Origin: SABY01 sp964593705
GTDB taxonomy: Bacteria; Bacteroidota; Bacteroidia; Bacteroidales; 4484-276
Reading direction: 5' to 3'
Length of the DNA stretch: 64,000 nucleotides
Assembly: GCA_964593705.1 (NCBI GenBank)
Contig: CAZQIV010000012.1
Location: 15,920-79,919 of the forward strand
The notes under the pieces were generated by a model. The model ran no database searches and was not told where the DNA came from. It saw only the letters and a program-made list of their open reading frames with translations. Positions 16,665 to 25,729 of this stretch are shown one piece after another. The translations under genes and the position numbers were made by a program. How positions within the stretch are numbered: position 1 is the stretch's first letter; each line of letters opens with the position of its first letter.

Positions 16665-19600
16665 CTATTTAACCCTCACCCTCACCCCTTTCGAGTGGGA
16701 TACAAATTCCGGTGCATACATGCACTGCAAGGTTGTGATGCCGTTGGAGAAATCACCTAATTGTGAAGCAATCAATGGATATTCAAAAACGTAGGTGCCT
16801 TTGCGGAGATAATCGAAAAAGAAATCTGTTGAAGCATCTTTCGTGGTTTGGTAATAGCCCAGGCCATTTTGATATTGATATCCGGAAAGTACGTTGGTAG
16901 GTTCAAAAGCCGAAGCCCTCATATCGCGCAGGTGTACAAATTCCATATCCCGATCCACGCGGATTTCAATTCTTACCATTACCTTATTTCCTAATTGTAA
17001 AACATCGCCATCATTAAGCGGTGTAATCACCCTGCCTTTTTCTGTGTCAGTTTCTACGAAGATTTCCTTTTGCACCGAAAGTCCGGTTTCGTGTTGTGTT
17101 ATTTTATCCAAATCCTCAAAATATTGCCAATACAAGGCACCCCAGGCAATACCCTCATCGGTTTTTTCGACGATTACACTGCCCATTTCCGGGGAAATTT
17201 CAGAAGCTTCCCAGGTAGTTTGAAAATATCCGGTTCCGGCCTCAACGCTTCCCATATCCTCCTTGCCAATACTTTCGCTGCCCACTGTAATATTCACCAA
17301 ATCGCTGCTTGCCAATAAATCGTTACCACGCCCGAGCAGGGCATAAACTGCTTCGATGGTAGCACGGTCGTTATCCCAATCCTGGGTTTGCTTTTGTTTG
17401 AGCAGCCACATTTTCATTTCTTCAACTGATTCCCGGTCACTAACAACTTCATCAAAAACCTCAATCATCATGGCCTGGGTTTCGATGGGAGCCTCATACC
17501 AAAAATATCCCGCATCATTTCGCCAGTACATTCCCATTTCATCGTTGTGGAGCGCCCGGTCTTTTAGTGAAGTAATGATCAATGTGGGCACAGCATCCTT
17601 CTTATTTCGGTGCAAAGCAAGCGCAATCATTCCCTGTAAATAATTATTTTGTTTTTGCCAGTAGGTCTCAGCCTGGTGTTCAAAATAATTATAGGCAGTT
17701 TCCTGCGATGGGTTGATCATAATATGTTTGTAAAAACTCCGCGCGTAGAGATATTGAATATGATGTGATGACAGGTGATTTTCATCCATTTTATCAGGAT
17801 TGCGCTTTTTTAATTCTTCAAAATCTTCGTGTATTTCGCTGTCTAAAAACCGCACCGCACTGTTCATCATTCGCTTTACGCGATCATCGCCCAGGGCATC
17901 AATCACTCCAAGGTGATTGAGTTTCCCCAATCCCACTACTATCATTTGAGTTATGTAGCGACTTTCGCGCATGTCGTCCATCCAGCAAAATCCTCCTCCC
18001 GGCTTCTGGTATTTTTCAAGCAAACGAATAGAATTATCCAAACGGTTTTGCATGTTGTTCAGGTCGAAGAGCAGGGCAATACGTTGCTTACGCTCCTGTT
18101 CATTTTGTGCATTGAGCACCCAGGGAGTTTGTTCGAGCAACACCTGTTTCAGTTCCTGATTCTTTTCCAGTTTTGAAAGGAATGACTCAGGGGTTTCGGT
18201 TTGCCAATTTTCAAACACCCTCTTAATTTCAGGGTTTTGATTGGTGATATGGAAAGCAATACTGTTGGCAAAAAAGGAAGTAAATACCGAAATGGCGTTA
18301 TTGTATTTGATTTCGGAAGCAACAGGTAGTGCCTGTACGGCATACCATGCCGGATTGGATGCAAATTCGAGGGTAAGCCGATAATTTTCCAGGCTTTGGC
18401 TTTCGCCGGATTTGATAAGCTTTTCAAAATTAAATTCTTTGGTTTCGTTTCCCCCGACAGGCATAGGCATCGCTTCGGTTACCATCATGCGGTTTGGAAG
18501 TACGGGAATAGATTTTTCTTCGCCATCGGTAAAATTTCTGGCGCTGGCCTTCACACGATAAGTAAGTACGCCATATTCTTCCGGGATTACAAGCTGCCAT
18601 TTTACCGTGGTGCTTTTTCCCTGGTCAGCCTGAAATCTTTTTGAAGTCCCACCACTCAATACTTCAGCACTTACCTCTTTCATCGAAACGGCATCAAATA
18701 ATTGAAGCTGTGCATAGCCATCCAAATTTTCATCGGAAAGGTTGCTGATTTTAGTTGAAAACCAAAGGGTGTCTCCTTCCCTGAAAAAACGGGGAGCATT
18801 GGGCACGACCATTAATTTTTTGGCTGCGGTAAATTCCTCTTGCAAAAATCCTGTCATCAAATCTTTGGTGTATCCCAAACCCATAAATTTCCATTGTGTG
18901 AAAGATTCGGGCAGGGTAAATTCTATGACTACATTACCGCTATCGTTGGTTTTGAGTTCGGGATAGAAAAAGGCCGTTTCATTAAAGTTGCGCCGAACCT
19001 GAAAACCTGTTTCAGTAGCCTTACTTTGTTCCTCTTTTGGTGATATTTCACCTTGCCCAGTTGGTGGAGGCGGAGGTACTTCTCCATCAGCCATAACTAC
19101 AAGTTCTTCGTTGGCTGCTTCATTCATTGGTGCAGCCTGCATATCACTTCTGCTTTTCATGCCTCCCATCGCATCTCTCATCAAATAACCACCATAGTTG
19201 CCCAGGCCAAACCAGTTCAAACGGTCGTATTGGGGGAAAATGTAATTTTTATAAGTAACAGGATCAAAATCGAATTCACCGGTAGATGAAGTTGTGAAAT
19301 TGCTGTTTGCCTGCCATGCGTTGATCTGGTTAAAGGAATTGTACAAAGAGAAATTCCAGGTGTGGGGAAGGAAAGCATCAAGCGAAGCATCGTACATGGA
19401 CGCCAGCATTTCGGCGGCCACCTTATCGCCGTTTTTGTTGCGGATGGTAATGGTCCATTTTTCCTTGCCACCCGGCTCCAGCTCACTCCTGAAAGTCTCG
19501 AAAGCCAAATCAAGTTTTTTATTGGTGTAAGGAACTTCAATAATTTGTGTACCGGAATAAATCCTGTTGTCGATTACAAAGCTGTATTGGAAATTAATAT

Positions 19601-22600
19601 TTCCACGATAAGCTTCTTTGATGGGAATTTCGATTAGCTCTTGCGCATTACTTAGATTTATCCACTTACGTTCGAGCGTTTCCCCTTTGAACTGAAATTC
19701 GTAAAGTACCTGCACATTTTTTGCGGAAGAACCCAAAAGTACTTGAGCCGTTTCGCCAGGTTCGCCTTTTATTTTAAGCGGCTCGAACCATTGATAGGTG
19801 AGGATAGGCGGCCGCTTGGCGTTTTGATCAAACAAAGTGAAGATTTTCTCGGTTTTTACTTCTGTGCCAAAAACATCCACGGCGGTCATTTCAACCATAT
19901 ATTTGCCCTGATCCCATTTGCTAAAAATTGCAGAAGGTAAAATTGAATCCACCAGTGTATTGATTTCCATTTCAAAAACCTTATCCCCTTTTGCCCAATT
20001 TGAAGGATCGGACTCATCGCGGTAAACGCTGTTTGGGAATGTTTTCACAAATTCATCCTCGGAAATGATAAACTTATCCGGCTGCTGCCAGAACCTGTTT
20101 TTAAGTAATCCACGAGGCTGGTTCAATTTGTAAATATTAATCTCTACAGTCGTTTCCTGCTTTTCACCGTTAAGGTTTGTTGCTAAAATTTCATAATTGC
20201 CCGGTTTTTGAATATTCACATTTTCAGGGATTGCAACCCCAAGCACAATCGCTTCAGAACCCACATTAACTGTTTCGGTTCCCGATTGGGTTTCACCATT
20301 TATATCCGTAACATCTGCACTTATCGTGTAGCTAAACGAAGGCTTAAACTGTTGATTAATGGATTTATCGGGAATGGCCTGAAAGCTAATTTCAAAGTTA
20401 CCATCGCTATCAGTTTTAATTTCGCCCGTGGCAATTTCGATTGGTTTTGCCTGTGGCCAATAAGAGCTGAAGTAATAATATGGCCTTGGGAAGAAGCTAT
20501 CGCGCACCACGCGGTATTTCACCAGAGCTCCATCAACATTATTTCCGGCATACGCTTTCGCATTTCCGGTAAGGGTAATTGTTTCGCCTAACTTGTAGCT
20601 TCCACTAAGCGGCTCAAAGTTCACTTCAAATTTTGGACGCTTGTATTCTTCAACACGAATGCTAGTGCTGCCACTTTCATTTTTAATACGCATTTCGCCG
20701 TTGAGCAAACCGGTTGGGATGGTAAACGATCCGTTAAGCGAACCATAATCGTTGGTTGACAATTCCACCGAAGAAACCAATTGACCGTTTGCATCATAGA
20801 ATTCAACCTTAGTCATAAAATCGGGCTTAACCTCATACTTTTCACCGGTTTTTTCGAGCACGATAACTTTGAAATAAACCAGTTGACCGGGGCGGTAAAT
20901 CGCACGATCGGTAAAAAAGAATGATCTGTCTTGTGCTTTTTCCTGCCTCTCGCGTGGTTTTGATAAATAGAAATTTTCATCCGGAACATATTTATCCTCA
21001 CCTTTCAGTAATTCGATACTAATGCCTCCCCTAACCTTGTCAATGTCATCTATTCTAACAAAGCCTTTGTCATCGCTTTGTTTTCCTGATACAAACTGGG
21101 TTTCGAAAGTGCGCTTACGGTAATCGTAATCACGCTTATAAACATTTACATGTACACCTTTTAAAGGTTCGCCCGTTTGGCGGTCGAGCACAAAAAGATC
21201 GTAGCCCCCGGCATTTAATCGCTGACTGATGTAGCTTAGATTTGTTGACCAAAAATCGGCCCATGCCAATTTATTTTTCCCTGAACTGAAATCTTCATCA
21301 TCGGAGGCTAACAAAATATAAAAGCCGGGAGCCAATGCCGGTATTTGAAACTCTGTTGAATGTACCTGGTAATCTTTATCATCAGGAAGCTTGAGCAGCC
21401 AGGTGTTGATGAATTTTTTATTTGCCAGCGCCTTTGCAATATCTTTTTGACTTGTGCCCTGTTTTAGTTCCCTAAAATCTTCATAATCCATTTTCACCAA
21501 CCTTAAAAATAGCCGGTCGATGTTGCGCCAAGGAAGAATACCGAGGGACGGACTACCGGGAATGTTGGCATTTTCAGTGCGGATGGTGATGGTTTTTGCT
21601 AAAATTCCTTGCAGGATAATTTCACAATTATGGGCGCCATCAGAATCGGGAAAAGCTTTGATAGCTTCATCGCAGATGGCTTTAGCTTTTTGACTTTCCC
21701 AGCGATAATCTTCCGATTCGAGCGGCTTGTATTTATTTGCGTTTTGATGATGAAATTTCGCCAATTGGAAATCGACAGCGGTTGAAGCTTCCGAGAATTT
21801 ATAATCAGTTTTCAATTGATTTAATGCGCCAAGATATATTTCATCCTTATCGGCAATATCGGCTTTTTGATATAAAAATTCAAGACGTTTCAAATCCACA
21901 TCTATCAATGCCTTCGGGTTTTTATCGTTGAGATGAAATTTCAACAAATCCTGAAATACCTGCAAAGACATTACAGTGTTGGATAACTCAAATTCTTTCG
22001 GAAATTCAATTTTCACAAATTTATCGGCACTATCAAAATATTTTTTACTGTCGGGAATAAACTGCCGTGATGCTACTTTAATATCTGTTTCATCGTTCAT
22101 ATAAAAATCGATGGCACGCCAGGCCAGGAAATCAAAAAGGGTAGGGCGATATGCCTCTGATTTTTTTTCTTTTTCGATAATGGCTTCAAAAGCTTTGATG
22201 TTGTATTTCTGAAGCTCACCAGGATTATTAATGGAAAGTTGATATTGTTTTTTGGATTCATCCATAATTTTGGTGGCATCCCAGGTTTGGATATCATCAT
22301 CATCCAAATTCATTGTTGCAGACCTGTTGAGGATTTTGTAGCGCTTGTTCTGATAATATTTCAGGTATAGTTCACCAAGGATGGAATGCAGGATTTGTTG
22401 TTCCGGTTTTCCGGCATCCACAATTTCGACCTTTACTCTATCGATTGCTTTCACCAAATATTCTTCTTCAAATTCCGATGACAGCTTTATCCGGTAAAGT
22501 TGTGTTTTGATGATTTGGGAAATATTTTCATCTTTTTTAGCCAGGCTGTATATTTCATCAACCACTTCCATGGCAGCACGGGGCTGTCGTAGATTTTCAA

Positions 22601-22721
22601 GCGAATCAACTGTTTTCCATAATTTATCAAAGTCTTTTTCCATGGGTGGGTTATTGGCCACAAACAAAACCATTGCTACCATGATGAGCAGCAGGGTAAA
22701 CATTCCTTTTATTATTCTCAT
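16665..22721 (-). CDS. alpha-2-macroglobulin family protein lacking the thioester
   Basis: A 2018-residue protein. An N-terminal hydrophobic signal/anchor (about 1-24, no lipobox Cys) is followed by a helical, TPR-like region (about 30-390) typical of Bacteroidota members. Macroglobulin-type beta domains span about 440-1190, with FFTDRAIYRPGQLVYFKVIV (about 600) marking a bait-side MG domain. A Pro-rich spacer (GEVPPPPPTG, about 1205) leads to the A2M domain (ETAFFYPELKTNDSGN, SFTQWKFMGLGYTKD, about 1235-1285). An alpha/alpha toroid (about 1440-1790) and C-terminal MG domain (about 1880-2018) follow. These proteins trap proteases in the periplasm. Where thioester members have C-x-E-Q, this one reads YNNAIS (Asn at 1475), so covalent trapping is not possible. 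No PbpC partner is adjacent. Confidence 0.9.
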   Translation of the reverse strand: MRIIKGMFTLLLIMVAMVLFVANNPPMEKDFDKLWKTVDSLENLRQPRAAMEVVDEIYSLAKKDENISQIIKTQLYRIKLSSEFEEEYLVKAIDRVKVEIVDAGKPEQQILHSILGELYLKYYQNKRYKILNRSATMNLDDDDIQTWDATKIMDESKKQYQLSINNPGELQKYNIKAFEAIIEKEKKSEAYRPTLFDFLAWRAIDFYMNDETDIKVASRQFIPDSKKYFDSADKFVKIEFPKEFELSNTVMSLQVFQDLLKFHLNDKNPKALIDVDLKRLEFLYQKADIADKDEIYLGALNQLKTDYKFSEASTAVDFQLAKFHHQNANKYKPLESEDYRWESQKAKAICDEAIKAFPDSDGAHNCEIILQGILAKTITIRTENANIPGSPSLGILPWRNIDRLFLRLVKMDYEDFRELKQGTSQKDIAKALANKKFINTWLLKLPDDKDYQVHSTEFQIPALAPGFYILLASDDEDFSSGKNKLAWADFWSTNLSYISQRLNAGGYDLFVLDRQTGEPLKGVHVNVYKRDYDYRKRTFETQFVSGKQSDDKGFVRIDDIDKVRGGISIELLKGEDKYVPDENFYLSKPRERQEKAQDRSFFFTDRAIYRPGQLVYFKVIVLEKTGEKYEVKPDFMTKVEFYDANGQLVSSVELSTNDYGSLNGSFTIPTGLLNGEMRIKNESGSTSIRVEEYKRPKFEVNFEPLSGSYKLGETITLTGNAKAYAGNNVDGALVKYRVVRDSFFPRPYYYFSSYWPQAKPIEIATGEIKTDSDGNFEISFQAIPDKSINQQFKPSFSYTISADVTDINGETQSGTETVNVGSEAIVLGVAIPENVNIQKPGNYEILATNLNGEKQETTVEINIYKLNQPRGLLKNRFWQQPDKFIISEDEFVKTFPNSVYRDESDPSNWAKGDKVFEMEINTLVDSILPSAIFSKWDQGKYMVEMTAVDVFGTEVKTEKIFTLFDQNAKRPPILTYQWFEPLKIKGEPGETAQVLLGSSAKNVQVLYEFQFKGETLERKWINLSNAQELIEIPIKEAYRGNINFQYSFVIDNRIYSGTQIIEVPYTNKKLDLAFETFRSELEPGGKEKWTITIRNKNGDKVAAEMLASMYDASLDAFLPHTWNFSLYNSFNQINAWQANSNFTTSSTGEFDFDPVTYKNYIFPQYDRLNWFGLGNYGGYLMRDAMGGMKSRSDMQAAPMNEAANEELVVMADGEVPPPPPTGQGEISPKEEQSKATETGFQVRRNFNETAFFYPELKTNDSGNVVIEFTLPESFTQWKFMGLGYTKDLMTGFLQEEFTAAKKLMVVPNAPRFFREGDTLWFSTKISNLSDENLDGYAQLQLFDAVSMKEVSAEVLSGGTSKRFQADQGKSTTVKWQLVIPEEYGVLTYRVKASARNFTDGEEKSIPVLPNRMMVTEAMPMPVGGNETKEFNFEKLIKSGESQSLENYRLTLEFASNPAWYAVQALPVASEIKYNNAISVFTSFFANSIAFHITNQNPEIKRVFENWQTETPESFLSKLEKNQELKQVLLEQTPWVLNAQNEQERKQRIALLFDLNNMQNRLDNSIRLLEKYQKPGGGFCWMDDMRESRYITQMIVVGLGKLNHLGVIDALGDDRVKRMMNSAVRFLDSEIHEDFEELKKRNPDKMDENHLSSHHIQYLYARSFYKHIMINPSQETAYNYFEHQAETYWQKQNNYLQGMIALALHRNKKDAVPTLIITSLKDRALHNDEMGMYWRNDAGYFWYEAPIETQAMMIEVFDEVVSDRESVEEMKMWLLKQKQTQDWDNDRATIEAVYALLGRGNDLLASSDLVNITVGSESIGKEDMGSVEAGTGYFQTTWEASEISPEMGSVIVEKTDEGIAWGALYWQYFEDLDKITQHETGLSVQKEIFVETDTEKGRVITPLNDGDVLQLGNKVMVRIEIRVDRDMEFVHLRDMRASAFEPTNVLSGYQYQNGLGYYQTTKDASTDFFFDYLRKGTYVFEYPLIASQLGDFSNGITTLQCMYAPEFVSHSKGVRVRVK

Positions 22722-22989
22722 CGTATTTCATTTTTAGATTTACTAATTCTTTCCAACAATTGTGCAAAACTCGTAACACGGCTGAAACGAGTTTGCGGCA
22801 AAGCTACGAAAGCTCCACAGATTAAAGGATTTAGGAAAGGTTAAAAAATGTTTATCAATACTTTTCCAAGCAGAAATATTCAATTTAGCCCTCATTAAAA
22901 AAGTCAATGATATAATGATTTAAGATTAATGCCGAGCTCCACTCGTGCATCCTATTGCTAATGACAAGTATTTGTATGAAGTCGGAGTA

Positions 22990-23185
22990 CACGTTGCTGG
23001 ACAGACCTCTCAGTCGCAAGCTCCTTCGAGGTGACAAATTGGCTGGAGGAGGGTTGGGGAGCGGGAATGCGAACGCTTCGCGTTCGCATTCCCGCTCCCC
23101 CCAAATCAATCGTAGAAGGGGGTCATTTCGAGAGTTAACCCAAAATTTTTGGGCATAACGAGGAGATGACAATAGGAAATAGATT
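22990..23185. repeat. REP-like element, family B copy 1
   Basis: Left part ACAGACCTCTCAGTCGCAAG and CTCCTTCGAGGTGACA; centre a perfect 21-bp hairpin (23056-23076 / 23080-23100) with a TTC loop; right part GGGGGTCATTTCGAGAG and ATAACGAGGAGATGACA. The same layout is at 24490-24940 and 41155-41535. The rest of the 630-bp gap 22722-23351 holds family E copy 3. Confidence 0.85.
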
Positions 23186-23235
23186 TCCCCTTCCATTAAA
23201 CCCGTGGTAATGCCAAAATTTTCTACTTCTCGGGA

Positions 23236-23310
23236 CGATCTAAGATTTTTGGGGATTCCTTACACCAACCATCTTAAATCTCCGATCAATATTCGACAAT
23301 CTGAAATCAA
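23236..23310. repeat. dispersed repeat, family E copy 3 (diverged)
   Basis: It carries ATCTAAGATTTTTGGG, ACACCAACCATCTTAAATCT and AATCTGAAATC in the order seen at 16530-16657 and 42281-42380. Confidence 0.55.
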
Positions 23311-23351
23311 AATGTTAGACCTTGGCAATAAGCCCCTGTTTAACCATCTTT

Positions 23352-24404
23352 TCAGGGTGCTTTGTATCGCCGCCAGAATTTATATTTTGTGAAGGAAGTG
23401 TAAACCACCAGCTTATCAAACACTTTAAACTGCATCAGGCGATGAATCAATTCATAGCCAAGCCAAACCACAACCAACCCGATAAACCAGGTAAGCGCAT
23501 CTTCCAAAAGCCCAAACACAAAGCCTTGGCGGTTTAAGTTTATTAAATCGAAGTTGTAAATTTTTGAAATCGACCAGGGGGCAATAAACGATAAAATTAT
23601 CCACCAAAGCGCTATGGTAAATGAATGCGAGGTTTCGATGGCACGTTGCGGACAATTGTTCATGCAGCGCATACAGCTTTCGCAACTAAAAGTCCAGTAG
23701 GGCCTGTTTCTGATCATTTTTATGGCCTTCACCGGGCATTGTTTTACACACAATCCACATTGGGTACATTTGCCTGTTGCCACAAAAGTTTTGGCAATGG
23801 CAAACCTCCCAACAATGAAATAAAGCATTGCTATTGGCACAACAGCCACATCGAAAGGCAGCGACCACAGCGCTTTGTAAACATTTTTACCAAGAAGCAT
23901 TTTGTTGGAAAATTTCCGGGTTAGGCGTTCACACCTTTCAAAAATTGAGTTCACCACTTTTTGCCGCAAACCGGGATGGATCGAAATCCAGTTGGAAGGC
24001 AAATCCATGGGCTGCATCCCCTTAATTTTATATCCCTTTATCCATAAAACCAAAGCAGCATAATATTGGGCTACACCTCCAAGGCCGGGCAAAAACAGCT
24101 TCGAAATTTTCATACCTGCCCTGGTGTTAACAATGAAAACATCCGTGCCTTTCTGTCTGGGGAATTTCCACAAAAACCTGAGCATCACCGGCGGCAGGTT
24201 GAAACCATGCGTGGGCGAACAAAATCCAATAAGGGTTTTTTCATCAGCCGGGGGTAAATCAGCTATTTCAAAATCTTCGATGTTGACAAGTGAGATCAAA
24301 ACGCCACGATGCTCAGCCTCCTCTGCAATCCACTCCGCAGTTTGTCGGGCATTTCCTGTTCCTGAAAAATAATAGATAATCAGCCTCTGATAATTGCTTT
24401 CCAT
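23352..24404 (-). CDS. EFR1-family flavodoxin/ferredoxin membrane protein
   Basis: A 350-residue protein. Residues 8-170 form a flavodoxin-like domain: LIIYYFSGTGNARQTAEWIA is the FMN phosphate-binding loop, and GFCSPTHGFNLPPVMLRFL follows. Two ferredoxin-type 4Fe-4S motifs are at about 213-255: CTQCGLCVKQCP and CESCMRCMNNCP. Two or three hydrophobic segments (about 185-205, 262-285, 300-325) suggest membrane association. EFR1 proteins are presumed electron-transfer components of anaerobic metabolism, with unknown partners. The gene stands alone between two family B repeats. Its presence fits an anaerobic or microaerophilic lifestyle. Confidence 0.85.
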   Translation of the reverse strand: MESNYQRLIIYYFSGTGNARQTAEWIAEEAEHRGVLISLVNIEDFEIADLPPADEKTLIGFCSPTHGFNLPPVMLRFLWKFPRQKGTDVFIVNTRAGMKISKLFLPGLGGVAQYYAALVLWIKGYKIKGMQPMDLPSNWISIHPGLRQKVVNSIFERCERLTRKFSNKMLLGKNVYKALWSLPFDVAVVPIAMLYFIVGRFAIAKTFVATGKCTQCGLCVKQCPVKAIKMIRNRPYWTFSCESCMRCMNNCPQRAIETSHSFTIALWWIILSFIAPWSISKIYNFDLINLNRQGFVFGLLEDALTWFIGLVVVWLGYELIHRLMQFKVFDKLVVYTSFTKYKFWRRYKAP

Positions 24405-24489
24405 ATCATTTTAATTTGGCCGGTCAAAATTAGAAAAGAAATGAATTGGATTTATAAGAATTTATTATTGTGGTATTGGTTTGTAACTT

Positions 24490-24940
24490 CAGATGGAATT
24501 CGCAGTTGAAAAGATTTCCCCCTGCAGTACCAATGACATGTTTGTGTAAAGCACTGAAAGCCTTACTATTAGACAGGCCTCTCAATCGCTTCGCTCCTTC
24601 GAGGTGACAACGCTTCCGTTTGGGTAGTGGGAGGAGAGGAATCGGGCGCTTCGCGCCCGATTCCTCTCCTCCCAAATCAACCCGTGGACGGGGTCATTTC
24701 GACCAAAACACACAGTGAAGCGGTGTGTTGCCGGGAGAAATCTATTTCATAATGTCATCTCCTCATTATGCCCAAAAACTTTGGGTGAACTCTCGAAAAG
24801 ACAGGGCTTCACACAGGTTTGTATGGGAGGAGGAACATCGGGTGCGGAGCACCCGATGCCCCCCCCAACTACATTACAGCCCTGTCTTTTCGATGAAGCG
24901 AAACAGCCTGCCCCGACCCTTCGGGGACTAAGAGGTCTTT
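24490..24940. repeat. REP-like elements, family B copies 2 and 2b
   Basis: It contains CTCAATCGCTTCGCTCCTTC, GAGGTGACA, a perfect 22-bp hairpin with TTC loop (24628-24649 / 24653-24674) and GGGGTCATTTCGACC. A second hairpin, CATCGGGTGC-GGA-GCACCCGATG (24836-24858), lies in an opposite half element. It fills the 653-bp gap 24405-25057. Confidence 0.85.
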
Positions 24941-25057
24941 TTATTAGTTAGTTTTTTCAATGGTTTACAAAAAGTTATCATTGGCAGAAACTTGCTCCGT
25001 TCCGGCCATGCATAACCCGGGCAAATTTGCAGAAGAAAACTAAATGTTAAGTTTGTA

Positions 25058-25555
25058 TTAATCGTACAATTGAAGAAACTCGTAAGTATTTCCAGTCCAG
25101 TTGAGGTATTTAATAAAATCATCATAGGCAATCACCACCGAGGCGGTATTGATATTAGGGTGAAAACTGATCTTTTCGGCCGTTTGCAGGTTTTGATCCA
25201 AAAAGAGATGCACGTGGTTTTCGGTATCGTTGATAAGCCCGAATGGCGACACCGATCCGGGTTCGATGCAAAGGAATCGCTGTAAGCGCGTTACTGAAGC
25301 AAACGAAAGCTTTCCCTGCTGCAAGCGTTTTTCCAAATCATGAATTTCCAACTTGGCTGTGTGTTTTAGAATTACGAGATAATGCTGGTTTCCTTTGTGG
25401 TTTCTAAAAAAAATATTCTTACAATGCACTGCGTCTATTTCGCCCCAGTACTCCATTGCTATCTCAATAGTAGGGAGCGGTGGATGTTCGTACATTTCAT
25501 ATTTTATGGATAGCTGATCTAAAACATCCAAAACCTTCTGAATTTGCTTTTTCAT
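25058..25555 (-). CDS. YbaK/ProX-type aminoacyl-tRNA deacylase
   Basis: The start is set at ATG 25555 (165 residues), since MKKQIQKVLDVLDQLSIKYE is the usual N-terminus; the upstream 16 codons (MLLKNTIKKTNYYLCF) look non-coding. It matches the prolyl-tRNA synthetase-associated editing domain: YEHPPLPTIEIAMEYW, CKNIFFRNHKGNQHYLVILKHTAKLE, RLQRFLCIEPGSVSPFGLIND and HLFLDQNL. Free-standing members (ProXp-ala/PrdX) hydrolyse Ala-tRNA(Pro) or related mischarged tRNAs in the cytoplasm. The conserved Lys in FRNHKG and the GSVSPFGL loop are present. Which mischarged tRNA it clears cannot be decided from sequence alone. Confidence 0.88.
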   Translation of the reverse strand: MKKQIQKVLDVLDQLSIKYEMYEHPPLPTIEIAMEYWGEIDAVHCKNIFFRNHKGNQHYLVILKHTAKLEIHDLEKRLQQGKLSFASVTRLQRFLCIEPGSVSPFGLINDTENHVHLFLDQNLQTAEKISFHPNINTASVVIAYDDFIKYLNWTGNTYEFLQLYD

Positions 25556-25729
25556 AAAACAAAGATAATAATTTGTTTTTTTTATTGTATTTTTGAGGAG
25601 CATTTTTGATTAAATGAAAGTAAGCACCAGCAATTTTACTCCATCAAACCAACATTCAATATTCTATAACTAACTACTATTACAACAAACAGGAGAATAA
25701 ATTCCTAAGAATTCAAAACGGGCATAACA

